Positions 32,142 to 43,930 of a stretch of 64,000 nucleotides of DNA are shown here, piece by piece. A program made the position numbers and the translations under genes. The notes under the pieces were generated by a model. It did not search any database. It was not told where the DNA came from and worked only from the letters and a program-made list of their open reading frames with translations. This DNA is from Massilia pinisoli (GTDB lineage: Bacteria > Pseudomonadota > Gammaproteobacteria > Burkholderiales > Burkholderiaceae_D). Position 1 is the stretch's first letter. The number at the start of each line of letters is the position of its first letter. The DNA lies in the NCBI RefSeq assembly GCF_024753285.1, contig NZ_JANUGW010000011.1, positions 119,118 to 183,117 on the forward strand, written 5' to 3'.

Positions 32142-34835
32142 CTAGGTGCGCGGCAGCGCGTCGCCGATCAGCGCGAGGTTCTGGATGGCGGCCAGGCCCC
32201 ACTGCGCCGTCTCGTTGGTGCTGACCCAAGGGACTTCGTCGACGGGGTTCAGCACGTGCGGGCCCGCCACGTGCACGGTGCGGAAAGGCCGGGGCTTGCC
32301 GTCGCCGGCGAACTCGCGCCACGCGCGCCGCGCGAGCGCGGGGTCGCGCCGCTTCCATGCGGCGTATGCGGTCAGGCGCGAGTGGCCTACGTACAGCGCA
32401 TGCGTGGCGCCGTGCGGGGCGCCCAGCCGGCGGCGCTGCTCCTCGACGGGCGCGTTGAACAATTCGCAGTAGTCGAGCCAAGCGCGCTCGAACGCGGCGT
32501 CACCGGTCAGCCGTATCAGTTCGTCGAAGATCTCGACGGCGCCGAACACGGCGTTCAGGTGCAGCGCTTTCACGTTCGTGCCGATCATGTCGTGCATGTG
32601 GCCCGTGTCGGGCTCGTAGCCCATGCGGTCGCCGTTGAAGAAGCCGTGCGGCATGGCGGCGATGTCGCGCATCCCGGTCAGGATCTTGTCGCGCCAATGG
32701 GTGCTTCCGGTGCGCTCCCACTCCGCGAGCCAGTTGGCGACAAGCGACGCCCAGTCCGTGCCGAAGCTGATCCGCGCCGGATACGGGCCCTTGGGCGGCT
32801 GGTTCGGCAGCTTGCGGACCGGGTCGACGGCGTCCAGCTTGCGGTCCGCGTCGAGCACCTCGCGCATGATGTCGCCGATGCGCTCGTCGCCCGTCAGGTA
32901 GTAATAGTAGCGCCGGTAGACCGCGGTGCTGATGCGCACCTGCTTGGCGCTGCAGCCCCAGTGCTGCACGTTGTGGCGCGAACCCAGGCCCGCGAAGCGG
33001 CCCAGGTGGTACGTGTCGACTTCGCTCGTGTGGCGCACCATCGCTTCGCCCATGCGGAACACGTCGGCGCGTCCCGTGCGCAGGAAGGTGTACCACAGCC
33101 ACAGGTCGGGCGACAGTTCCGAATTGTCCCAGGCGAAGCCGCCCACGTCGTAGCGCCAGTCGTGGCGGTCGGCGTCGTACGTGTGGCGGATGTCGCCGTA
33201 GTCCCAGAAGCCGTACCAGTGGCGCTGCTCGACTTCGTTGCGGTAGAAGTCGAAGCGACCATCGAGCTCGTCCTCGATGGCGGCGCGGGCCGGCGTGCTG
33301 CGGTCGGGCAGCGACCATAGCGTGCCGAAGACTTCCGTCGCGAGCAGGTGCGCGGGCGCGGGCGTCAGCTGCGGGGGCGTCTGCACCTCCCGCGCGAACT
33401 GCACGAAGCGCTCGCGTGACGGCGTCGCGTCGCACGCCCACAGCGTGATCTCGCTGCTGCGCGCGACGCCCACCGGCGTGCCGTAGCCCCGCTCGTAATC
33501 CTCGTAGGTGATCTGCAGGCCCTGCAGCTCTTCCGCATGCGTTTCCATGCCCATGCCGTCGTGGTAGAAGCGCAGGTCCATCGCCGGCGCGTCCGGGGAC
33601 CACATCCAGACGGTGGCGCGCGCCGTGTCCGTGTGTGCGTCGCGGATGTCGAGCTGCGTCGGGTGGCGCTGCCAGAAGTCGCGCAGGCCGAATGCGACAC
33701 CGCCCGAGGCGCCGCCCACGTAGCCGCAGCCGGCCGCGCGGCCGCCCCACGCGGCGTCGACCCAGCCGCAGCCGGCGGTCGTGCGCTTGCGGATGCGGAA
33801 GCTGTCGGCCGACAGCTGGGACAGCGACACGTCGCCCCAGGCGGGGACGAGGTGCAGCAGCGGACGCACTTCGTCGGCCACGGGCGGACAGCGCTCGCCC
33901 GCCAGCTGCGCGCGGCGCACGGCGGCGCCGGGGTCGCGGCGCAAACCCGTCAGGTTGCGCACGCCCTCGGCCCACAGGCCGCCGTCGGCGCCGGCGAACC
34001 GCACGTGGCGGTCGTGCAGCTCGTCGTGCATGGGCACGTCGACCGTCAGGCCAATGCCGCGGATGAAGTCGCGTTGCTCGTCGCCATCGAACACGAACGT
34101 GTGCATGATGCGGACGGACGCCGCGCCCGCGTAGAAATACAGCCGGACGGTGAACGGCAACCAGTCGCGCCCCGCGGCGCGATGCTTGCCTTCCAGACGG
34201 AGCACGCTGCGCACGGGGCCTTCCTGCTCGAGTGTCACCGTCTCGACGGCGCTCTCGAATGCCGTGCGGCGCGTGCTGCCTTCCGGCGTGTCGTCGCAGA
34301 GCGCGACGAGGCGCGCGTTGCGCAGGACGTCGCGGCCCCCGCGGCGGATGGCGCGCACGAGCACGGGGCCGCGGGACGGCACGATGCAGTCGATGACACC
34401 CGTGCCGACGACATGGGCGTCGGCGTCGCGGCGCACGGTCACGCCCGGGCCCGCGGGCGCGCGCGACGTGCCCGGGCGCACGCGCAGGGCGGCGCCCGTA
34501 TCGTCCGTCGCGCCGAGCGCGTGCGCCGTCCACTTCAGCGAGCCGTCGGGCCAGTACGCGAGCGGCCAGCTTTGCGCGGGCACGGGGCCGGAAGCGCCGT
34601 CGACGACGAACGCCTGGCCTTTGCGGAACACGCCGCGCGGCCAGGGCACGCCGAAGGTCGTGCCGACGATGCCGGCGGGGCGGCCTTCCAGCCACGCGAC
34701 CTTCGCGCCCTCGGCGGGATCCGCGACCGGGGCGGCCGTCGTGGCGCGCCCCAGCGGCAGCGCGGCGGCCAAAGTCGTGGCCCGGAAGAAGTCGCGGCGG
34801 GTGAAGCCCCGTGTGGCGCGGCCTGTGTCCACCAT
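32142..34835 (-). CDS. Exo-rhamnogalacturonan lyase family protein, PL26, Tat-exported
   Basis: An 897-aa protein resembling PcRGLX (exo-rhamnogalacturonan lyase) and B. subtilis YetA. The order is a beta-rich N-terminal part (WLEGRPAGIVGTTFGVPWP, FVVDGASGPVPAQSWPLAYW), a central catalytic region and an alpha/alpha barrel (RHWYGFWDYGDIRHTYD, WDNSELSPDLWLWYTFLRTG, YPARISFGTDWASLVANW). It would release unsaturated galacturonosyl-rhamnose from RG-I ends, feeding the GH105 enzymes. The N-terminus has a twin-Arg motif TRRDFFRA, so export is probably folded via Tat, unlike its Sec-exported neighbours. Separated by one base from the DUF4861 gene. Confidence 0.85.
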   Translation of the reverse strand: MVDTGRATRGFTRRDFFRATTLAAALPLGRATTAAPVADPAEGAKVAWLEGRPAGIVGTTFGVPWPRGVFRKGQAFVVDGASGPVPAQSWPLAYWPDGSLKWTAHALGATDDTGAALRVRPGTSRAPAGPGVTVRRDADAHVVGTGVIDCIVPSRGPVLVRAIRRGGRDVLRNARLVALCDDTPEGSTRRTAFESAVETVTLEQEGPVRSVLRLEGKHRAAGRDWLPFTVRLYFYAGAASVRIMHTFVFDGDEQRDFIRGIGLTVDVPMHDELHDRHVRFAGADGGLWAEGVRNLTGLRRDPGAAVRRAQLAGERCPPVADEVRPLLHLVPAWGDVSLSQLSADSFRIRKRTTAGCGWVDAAWGGRAAGCGYVGGASGGVAFGLRDFWQRHPTQLDIRDAHTDTARATVWMWSPDAPAMDLRFYHDGMGMETHAEELQGLQITYEDYERGYGTPVGVARSSEITLWACDATPSRERFVQFAREVQTPPQLTPAPAHLLATEVFGTLWSLPDRSTPARAAIEDELDGRFDFYRNEVEQRHWYGFWDYGDIRHTYDADRHDWRYDVGGFAWDNSELSPDLWLWYTFLRTGRADVFRMGEAMVRHTSEVDTYHLGRFAGLGSRHNVQHWGCSAKQVRISTAVYRRYYYYLTGDERIGDIMREVLDADRKLDAVDPVRKLPNQPPKGPYPARISFGTDWASLVANWLAEWERTGSTHWRDKILTGMRDIAAMPHGFFNGDRMGYEPDTGHMHDMIGTNVKALHLNAVFGAVEIFDELIRLTGDAAFERAWLDYCELFNAPVEEQRRRLGAPHGATHALYVGHSRLTAYAAWKRRDPALARRAWREFAGDGKPRPFRTVHVAGPHVLNPVDEVPWVSTNETAQWGLAAIQNLALIGDALPRT

Positions 34836-34836
34836 G

Positions 34837-36066
34837 TCAGTGCGCGGACGACGTCACGCGCACTGGCGCGGCCACGCGGGCCGCCTCGTCGGCCACGTAG
34901 CGCTTCCACTGCTGCTCGGAGGCGATGTCGCCCCCGCGCGTCCACGCGGCGCCCACGTAGTAGCGCAGCGGCCGGCCGGACGCGGCCGGCGCCAGCATGA
35001 ACGCGTTGCGGGTGTCGGCGCCGAACGCGGGGTTGCCCGCCTCCGGCACGATCACTGCGACGCCGAAGTCGCCGCTCTTCTTTTGCGCGACCCATTGCAC
35101 GAGGGCCTTCGCGGCCGCGTCCTGCGTGAACGTGACCTTCGCATCTTCGCCCTTGTCTGCCGGGTCCTTGTTCAAGCCGACGGCAGCCTGCACCGGATGG
35201 CCGCCCGCGAACGTGAACGTGCTGTCGATACGGTCGAAGTAGTGGCCGGCATCGACCGTGAACCGCTTGACCTCGGACACCTGCGTGCCGGCCGCGTTCC
35301 AGCCGTCGTACGTGAGCTCGAAGATGGCGCGCACGGGGCCGTTCGCCAGCACCTTCCAGTGCGTGAAATTGATGCCCGAGTAGAGCTTGCCGCCGGCCCA
35401 GATGCCCGTGCCGCCGGCGCCCATCGTCGTGCCGACGTTGTACATGTCGAGGCCTTCGCCCTCGTCGTGGTGGTAGTGGTCGTGGCCGACGTTGTACCAG
35501 CGGTCGACGATCGGGTACGGCACGCGCTTGAACCAGATATCGAGGCCGCTCGTCTTCAGGACCTCCTTGTCGGAACCGGTCGGCGCCGGCGCGGCGAGGG
35601 CGGGGCCGTACGTGCGGTGCGCCACCTTGTCGTTTTCCCACGCGAAGTCGTCGAGCCGTTCCGGCACGATGCGCGCGAAGACTTTCGTCGGGAACGGGCC
35701 CACGACCGCGTCGCTGGGTTCGACGGTGAACGTGGCCGTCTTTTCGCCGGGCGCGAAATCGTGCTGGAACAGCAGTTCGCCGTACGCGACACCGTTGCGC
35801 TGCGGGTCTTTCGCTTCCGGCGCCACGTTCGTCACCTGGTGCGGCAGCACGCGGCCGGCGGCATCCTTCACGACGATGTGCTGGACGCCGGCATGCGGCA
35901 GCGCGTCGTTGACACTTTTCCACGGCACGGCGATCGTCTCGGCCGGGCGCGCGATGGCGAGATCGTGGGTGACGGTGATGGTCATGCGGTCGGCGGCGGC
36001 GGCGCCGGTGGCGAACGTCACTGCGCATGCGCAGAGCGACAGGTGGAGGCGGGCGGGTAAGGTCAT
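34837..36066 (-). CDS. Exported DUF4861-family protein, first gene of pectin operon
   Basis: A 409-aa secreted protein (signal peptide ending GAAA-ADR) of the DUF4861 family, a beta-sandwich group often found in pectin and alginate loci. Visible features are SDAVVGPFPTKVFARIVPER, a His/Asp/Glu-rich segment WYNVGHDHYHHDEGEGLDMY near residue 190 that could bind a metal, and FTHWKVLANGPVRAIFELTY. No activity is known to me; its place ahead of PL26 suggests an RG-I enzyme or accessory protein. The start at 36066 is chosen for the signal peptide; only GGA precedes it. A TTGACA promoter lies about 80 bp upstream. Confidence 0.75.
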   Translation of the reverse strand: MTLPARLHLSLCACAVTFATGAAAADRMTITVTHDLAIARPAETIAVPWKSVNDALPHAGVQHIVVKDAAGRVLPHQVTNVAPEAKDPQRNGVAYGELLFQHDFAPGEKTATFTVEPSDAVVGPFPTKVFARIVPERLDDFAWENDKVAHRTYGPALAAPAPTGSDKEVLKTSGLDIWFKRVPYPIVDRWYNVGHDHYHHDEGEGLDMYNVGTTMGAGGTGIWAGGKLYSGINFTHWKVLANGPVRAIFELTYDGWNAAGTQVSEVKRFTVDAGHYFDRIDSTFTFAGGHPVQAAVGLNKDPADKGEDAKVTFTQDAAAKALVQWVAQKKSGDFGVAVIVPEAGNPAFGADTRNAFMLAPAASGRPLRYYVGAAWTRGGDIASEQQWKRYVADEAARVAAPVRVTSSAH

Positions 36067-36115
36067 CGTGCGTCCGTGAGTGCGGGATCGTGGATCGGGA
36101 ACAGCGTGCCCGCCG

Positions 36116-36145
36116 AGTATCGATTCCGGGTGGCGCAAGTGTCAA
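36116..36145 (-). promoter_or_regulatory. Promoter of the DUF4861-PL26-PL9-esterase-GH43 operon
   Basis: The minus strand reads TTGACA (36140-36145), an 18-bp spacer and GATACT (36116-36121). The spacing and perfect -35 are the same as at the rhaD promoter, suggesting co-regulation or a shared sigma-70 strength. The leader to the ATG would be about 40 nt. No matching operator repeat was seen. Confidence 0.55.
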
Positions 36146-36775
36146 TGAACGGGCGGCTGCCTCCCGCATTTAATCAGCGCGTTGAGCGGGCCCGTATTGA
36201 CGCGTGTGACCCGCAAAGCCAGTGTTTTGGCTCGCAAGGACAGGGCGCCGGCCCGTGGAACGCCAGGCTTTCCATTACTCTAATACTGCTTGACGTTCCT
36301 GCAACGATCGGGCGCGAGGAGACGCGCAGTACAAGAACAAAGGTCGGAAAGACCGAAGGGGCAACGATGAGAGACCACCACAGGCCCGCCGGGCCGGCCC
36401 GCGACGGGGCCGGCGCGCCGCGCGGCGCCGCATCCACCCGCCGCCGTCCCGCCGGGCAGCGCCCACCACGGCGCGCCGCCTGCGTCGACGGCTCCCGTCA
36501 CCCACACGGGGCTGCCGGCTTTTTCACCTCCGGCCGCCTGGCCGGCGCATCGGCGCGCCACGAGCCGCCGGACGCCGGTGCCAGGGCGGTCCCGGGCCGC
36601 GACCCGGCCTGAGACGGCGCGCCGCAGCGCACGCCAACGGGTCCGACCGCAAGCATCGAACGATGACCGAACCGCCGGGGCATGCCGGGACGGCGCTTTG
36701 CCGCTGCCCGAGCGCGCCACCACGCCGGCGCCTCGCCCGACGCGAGGCATCCCGGCCCACAACAATGGAGACACC
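36146..36775 (+). other. 630-bp leader region of the acyl-CoA reductase gene, no convincing gene
   Basis: Very GC-rich. It contains a short hairpin GGTC-GGAAA-GACC just before an ATG at 36367 that could open an 81-codon frame behind GAAGGGGCAACG. The product would be mostly Pro, Arg, Ala and Gly, with no recognisable pattern, so it is not called. Further on is CCGGCC-GCCT-GGCCGG (36530-36545). TTGACG occurs near 36290. The stretch may be a structured leader or hold an unannotated small RNA; nothing more can be supported. Confidence 0.4.
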
Positions 36776-38383
36776 ATGACGCATTCAATGACCGGAACTT
36801 TCCCAGAGGCCGCGGCCGTACCGGACGCGCGCGACGCCTTCGCGGGCAAGCGCATTCTGCTCACCGGCGCGACGGGCTTCGTCGCCAAGGTCGTGCTGGA
36901 AAAGCTCGTGCGGACCGTGCCGGACCTCGGGCGCATCCTGCTGCTCGTCCGTCCGGGCGAACACGGCGACGCCCGCGCGCGCTTCGAGCGCGAGATCGCG
37001 GCATCGTCCGTATTCGACCACCTGCGCGCCGTGCGGCCGGCCTGGCTGGAGCGCGTCTTCGCCGAGCGCGTGGAATGCGTGACGGGCGAGATCACGGCGC
37101 CCGCGTTCGGCCTCCCGGCTGCGCGCTTCGCGGCGCTGGCGGAGAGCGTGGACATCGTCGTGAACGCGGCCGCCAGCGTCGATTTCCGCGAGCCGCTCGA
37201 CGAAGCTTTGGCCATCAACACGCTCAGCCTGCGCCACGTGACGGCGTTCGCGCGCGTGGCTGACGCGCCGCTCGTGCACGTCTCGACCTGCTACGTGAAC
37301 GGCTACAACCGCGGCGAGATGCGCGAGGAGATCGTGGCGCCGGCCGGCGCGGCGAAGGACGCGATCCCGCGCCACGGCGACGGCTGGTACGACGTCGACG
37401 CGCTGATCGAATCGCTGCAGCGCAAGATCGCGCGCGTCCGGGCGCGCCACGACGATCCCGAACGCCTGCGCCGCCGCCTGACGGACCTCGGCATCGCCCA
37501 GGCCCAGCGCTACGGCTGGAACGACACGTACACGTTCACGAAATGGCTGGGAGAGCAGGTCGCGCTGCGCGCCATGCACGGGCGCACGCTGACGATCGTG
37601 CGGCCCGCGATCATCGAAAGCACCTTGCGCGAACCGGCGCCCGGCTGGATCGAGGGCGTCAAGGTGGCGGACGCCGTCATCCTCGCCTACGCGCGCGGCA
37701 AGACGAGCTTCTTCCCCGCGGGCCGCGACGGCATCATCGACATCGTCCCCGTCGACCTCGTCGCCAACGCCATCGTCCTGGCGGGCGCGGAAGCGCTGTC
37801 CTCTGGACCGGGGCGGCGCATCTACCAGTGCTGCAGCGGGTCGACGAATCCGCTGGCGCTCGGTGAACTGATCCGCCTGTTGCTGGCGGAATCGAAGCGC
37901 AACTGGCAGAAGTACGACCGCCTGTTCCACGCGGAGCCGAAGCACGATTTCCGCACCGTGGGCGAGCGCACGTTCCGCTTCGTGATGGGGGCGTTGGGCC
38001 TCGGCGCGGCGGCGTGGAACGGCCTGCGGCGCCTCGTCGGCGCGCCAGGGTCGACGCGCGCCATGGAAAAGCTGCGCACGACGCGCACCTTGGCGGTCAC
38101 GTTCGCTTTCTACGCGCACCCGCGCTACCGCTTCCACAACGCGAACCTGCTGGCGCTGGCCGCGCGTTGCGGGGAAGAGACGCGCCGGCTGTACCCGGTC
38201 GACGCCCGGCTGATCGACTGGGAAGAGTATTTGTGCCGCATCCACATGGCGGGGCTGAACCGCTACGCGCTACGGCGCCGGGATGCCGTGCCTGACGACG
38301 CGGCCGACCAGGCGAACGCCGCGCGCGGGCAGGCCGACGCGTGTGGGGGTGCGGAGGTGCTGGCGCCGCAGGCATCGCGCTGA
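36776..38383 (+). CDS. Fatty acyl-CoA / acyl-ACP reductase-like protein
   Basis: A 535-aa protein of the FAR type. The N-terminal extended short-chain dehydrogenase domain (about 20-370, NAD_binding_4) has GATGFVAKVVLEKL and the active-site Tyr/Lys in YTFTKWLGEQ, with HVSTCYVNGY and RPAIIESTLREPAPGW. The C-terminal ~130 residues (RFHNANLLALAARCGEE) match the FAR C-terminal helical domain. Such enzymes reduce fatty acyl thioesters with NADPH to aldehydes or alcohols, as in wax-ester formation in Marinobacter. No wax synthase is nearby. GGAG precedes the ATG at 36776. Stand-alone gene with a long leader. Confidence 0.8.
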   Translation: MTHSMTGTFPEAAAVPDARDAFAGKRILLTGATGFVAKVVLEKLVRTVPDLGRILLLVRPGEHGDARARFEREIAASSVFDHLRAVRPAWLERVFAERVECVTGEITAPAFGLPAARFAALAESVDIVVNAAASVDFREPLDEALAINTLSLRHVTAFARVADAPLVHVSTCYVNGYNRGEMREEIVAPAGAAKDAIPRHGDGWYDVDALIESLQRKIARVRARHDDPERLRRRLTDLGIAQAQRYGWNDTYTFTKWLGEQVALRAMHGRTLTIVRPAIIESTLREPAPGWIEGVKVADAVILAYARGKTSFFPAGRDGIIDIVPVDLVANAIVLAGAEALSSGPGRRIYQCCSGSTNPLALGELIRLLLAESKRNWQKYDRLFHAEPKHDFRTVGERTFRFVMGALGLGAAAWNGLRRLVGAPGSTRAMEKLRTTRTLAVTFAFYAHPRYRFHNANLLALAARCGEETRRLYPVDARLIDWEEYLCRIHMAGLNRYALRRRDAVPDDAADQANAARGQADACGGAEVLAPQASR

Positions 38384-38393
38384 AGCGGGACGG

Positions 38394-38422
38394 GCGCCGG
38401 GCGCGGCATGCACGCCCGGTGC
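38394..38422 (+). terminator. Stem-loop downstream of the acyl-CoA reductase gene
   Basis: GCGCCGGGCG pairs with CGCCCGGTGC (9 of 10) around a 9-nt loop, 11 bp after the stop. There is no T-run, so it may be a weak terminator or a 3'-end protecting hairpin. Confidence 0.4.
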
Positions 38423-38626
38423 CGTTCACGGCGGCACATTGTTGTCCGGATAATTTGCAACTAACCGACATGTGCAACATACCACCCCCAAAAGGCGCCA
38501 CCAGGGAGAGGGCGGCCGCCGCGCCATGCACGATAAATACGGCGCCCCGGCTTTCATGACTGCGCTATGATGTTTTCCTGCCGGACGCCATACAAAGCAA
38601 GCCCGGCCGGTTCTCAGGAGGAGCCC

Positions 38627-41014
38627 GTGAACCTTTCACCTTTGCCCCTCGCCGTATTCGTCGTCGACGCGACAGGGTCCATCACGAGCTGGAACCGTGC
38701 GTGCGAGAAGCTGGCGGGCTATGGCGCGACGGATATCCGCAATCGCGGGCTCGACACGATCATCGCGTTCGACGACGCTGCCACCGTGAACCGGGTCGCG
38801 GACCGGGTCAACGCCGACTCGACGGGCGAACTGATCTGTGCAGACGGGCGCCGCGTACCCGTTCGCGTGACGGTGGCCCCGCAATCGCTCGATCCCGACC
38901 AGCCCGGCACATATAGCGTGATCGTCGTGCCGCGCTCCGGCCTCGCGCCCACGCGCTATGCGCTCATCCAGGACCTGCCCATCGCCGACATCATCGAGGA
39001 ATTGCCGTGCGTGTTCTACGTGATCGACCAGAGCGGGCACCTGTTGCTGTGGAATCAACAGCTGGAAGAGGCGCTCGAGATGACGAGCGACGAATTGCCG
39101 ACCTATGACGTCAAGAATTTCTTCGACGAGGCCGCGCAGGCGAAGATCGTGCAAAAGATCCTGGAAGCGTTCGAAGAGGGGACGTCGTCGCACGAGGCCG
39201 ACCTCATCGGGCGGCACGGCAAACGCACGCCGTTCCTGTTCCATTGCGCGCGCACGAACCTCGGCAACCTGCCCGTCGTGTTCGGCACCGGGCTGGACAT
39301 CACTGCGCGCAAGGAAGCGGAACACGGCTTGCGCGTGCGCGAGCGGGCGATGTACTCGAGCGTCAACGCCATCGTCATCACGTGCTGCGAGGATGCGGAC
39401 AACGTGATCGAGTACGTGAACCCGGCGTTCGAACAGATCACGGGCTATACGCTGGCCGAGGTCAAGGGCAAGAACCCGCGCTTCATGCGCGTCGACGATT
39501 GCGACGTGGACGAGCGGCAGCGGATCCACGACGCACTGGCGCGGCACCAAAGCGTCCGCGCCGTGCTGCGCAACCGCCGCAAGAACGGCGAGATCTTCTG
39601 GAACGACCTGCGCATCGACCCGGTCGCCAGCATGGAGGGCAAGGTGACGCACTTCGTCGGCGTGATCAGCGACGTCACCGAGGCCAAGCATTACGAGCGC
39701 CGGCTGCAGCACCTCGCGCATCACGACGCGCTCACGGGCCTCGCCAACCGCACGCTGCTGCAGGAACGCTTGAAGGCCGCCATCGACGCCGCCACCGCGC
39801 ACCGCAAGCAGGGTGCGCTCGCCTTTCTCGACCTCGACAATTTCAAGCACATCAACGACACGTTCGGCCACGAGGCCGGCGACGCCGTGCTGCGCGAGAT
39901 CGCCCTGCGCCTGCGCGCCAGCATGCGCGAGGAGGACACGGTGGCGCGCCTTGGCGGCGACGAATTCGTGCTCGTGATCGCCGAGCAGCCCGACCTGGCC
40001 CAGCTGGGCATGCTCGTCGAGCGGATCCGCCAGAGCGTGTCGGCACCGATCGTCGTGGGCGGCAAGGAAATCCAGCCGGGCACGAGCATCGGCGTCGGCC
40101 TGTTCCCGCAGGACGGCCGCAACGTCGACCAGATCATGCGCGCCGCCGATGCCGCCATGTACCACGCGAAGACCCTCGGACGTAACAACGTGCAGTTCTA
40201 TTCGGACGAGCTGAACCAGGTCGTGCACCAGCACCTGCTGCTGGAAGCGAGCCTGAGCCGGGCGATCCGCAACCGCGAACTCGTGCTCGGCTACCAGCCG
40301 AAGGTCGACCTGCGCACGGGCAAGGTCGTGGGCGCGGAAGCCCTCGTGCGCTGGCAGCACCCCGTCGACGGCATCATTCCGCCCGACGTGTTCATCCCCG
40401 TGGCCGAGCAGACGGGCCTGATCGTACCGCTGGGCGACTGGGTGATCGACGAAGCGTGCGCCACGCTGCGGGCGCTCGGCGCGCTGGGCATCGACGATTT
40501 CGTGATCGCCGTGAACCTGTCCGCGCGCCAGCTGCGCCAGCGCCGCTTCGTGAACCGCCTCGCGGAGACGCTGGCCCGGCATGACGTGGCCCCTGGGCGG
40601 CTGGAACTGGAAGTGACGGAAAGCCAACTGATGGACCACCCGGAAGAGGCGCGCGAGGCGCTGGCCCAACTCAAGCTGCTGGGCGTGCGCCTGTCGATCG
40701 ACGATTTCGGCACCGGCTATTCGAGCCTCAGCCACCTGCAGCGCTTCCCGGTGGACTGCATCAAGATCGACCGCTCCTTCCTCGGCGGCAGCGGCGACCT
40801 GCACAACGGCCATGCCGTGATCACGCGCGCCATCATCGCGCTCGGCCACAACCTCCAGCTGCAGGTGATCGCGGAGGGCGTCGAGACACGCGAGCAGCTG
40901 ACGTTCCTGCGCGACCACGACTGCGACCAGATGCAAGGGTATTATTTCAGCGCCGCGCTCGCGCAGGACGGGCTGCAGGACATGCTGCGGCGCGACACCC
41001 GGCTCGACATGTAG
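38627..41014 (+). CDS. PAS-GGDEF-EAL bifunctional c-di-GMP protein
   Basis: A 795-aa cytoplasmic signalling protein with no membrane segment. There are three PAS-like domains (about 5-110, 115-240 and 245-360, the last with YVNPAFEQITGYTLAEVKGKNP). The GGDEF domain (about 370-530) has intact LGGDEF and an RxxD inhibitory site (REED). The EAL domain (about 545-790) has GAEALVRW, DDFGTGYSSL and EGVET. Both synthesis and breakdown of c-di-GMP are possible, with the balance set by PAS ligands. The start is a GTG at 38627 behind AGGAGGAGCCC; a frame extension to 38567 lacks a site. Convergent with a second GGDEF gene, 18 bp apart. Confidence 0.92.
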   Translation: MNLSPLPLAVFVVDATGSITSWNRACEKLAGYGATDIRNRGLDTIIAFDDAATVNRVADRVNADSTGELICADGRRVPVRVTVAPQSLDPDQPGTYSVIVVPRSGLAPTRYALIQDLPIADIIEELPCVFYVIDQSGHLLLWNQQLEEALEMTSDELPTYDVKNFFDEAAQAKIVQKILEAFEEGTSSHEADLIGRHGKRTPFLFHCARTNLGNLPVVFGTGLDITARKEAEHGLRVRERAMYSSVNAIVITCCEDADNVIEYVNPAFEQITGYTLAEVKGKNPRFMRVDDCDVDERQRIHDALARHQSVRAVLRNRRKNGEIFWNDLRIDPVASMEGKVTHFVGVISDVTEAKHYERRLQHLAHHDALTGLANRTLLQERLKAAIDAATAHRKQGALAFLDLDNFKHINDTFGHEAGDAVLREIALRLRASMREEDTVARLGGDEFVLVIAEQPDLAQLGMLVERIRQSVSAPIVVGGKEIQPGTSIGVGLFPQDGRNVDQIMRAADAAMYHAKTLGRNNVQFYSDELNQVVHQHLLLEASLSRAIRNRELVLGYQPKVDLRTGKVVGAEALVRWQHPVDGIIPPDVFIPVAEQTGLIVPLGDWVIDEACATLRALGALGIDDFVIAVNLSARQLRQRRFVNRLAETLARHDVAPGRLELEVTESQLMDHPEEAREALAQLKLLGVRLSIDDFGTGYSSLSHLQRFPVDCIKIDRSFLGGSGDLHNGHAVITRAIIALGHNLQLQVIAEGVETREQLTFLRDHDCDQMQGYYFSAALAQDGLQDMLRRDTRLDM

Positions 41015-41032
41015 CGGGGAGGGCGGTTGCGC

Positions 41033-43699
<2,667 letters not shown>

Positions 43700-43885
43700 C
43701 AGCAAGGCCGTTCCCGGCGGGTGAACGGCGGCGAGGCAAGGGCCGCAGGAGGGACGCTGCCGGGAATCGGGGCCGGCGTCCAGTGGGCATCGTACACGGA
43801 ATTCTCTACAGAAAGTCGAACTGTGTGACAGATTGTGGCGCGCCGACTACGTTGCAGTTCACATATCCATGCGGCCTTGTCATAG

Positions 43886-43891
43886 TAGAAT
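43886..43891 (+). promoter_or_regulatory. TAGAAT -10 box of the H-NS-like gene
   Basis: TAGAAT followed by GGG, 39 bp before the ATG at 43931. No convincing -35. The leader would be ~32 nt and includes AAGGA nine bases before the start. Confidence 0.4.
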
Positions 43892-43930
43892 GGGCGCTCC
43901 GTTCCCTTCCTGCCAAAAGGACATCGACCC

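Noticed and set aside
33537..35000. 487-codon plus-strand frame across PL26 and DUF4861
   Set aside because: Antisense shadow crossing two real genes, composition only Arg/Ala/Val.
36367..36612. 81-codon frame in the long leader before the acyl-CoA reductase
   Set aside because: A weak ribosome-like site exists, but the product is low-complexity Pro/Arg/Ala/Gly and the region is strongly structured. Noted in the leader entry, not called as a gene.
38636..40936. Long open frame on the minus strand opposite the GGDEF-EAL gene (766 codons)
   Set aside because: It is the antisense of a gene with clear catalytic motifs. High GC keeps such frames open. Its translation is Arg/Ala/His-rich with no domain pattern.
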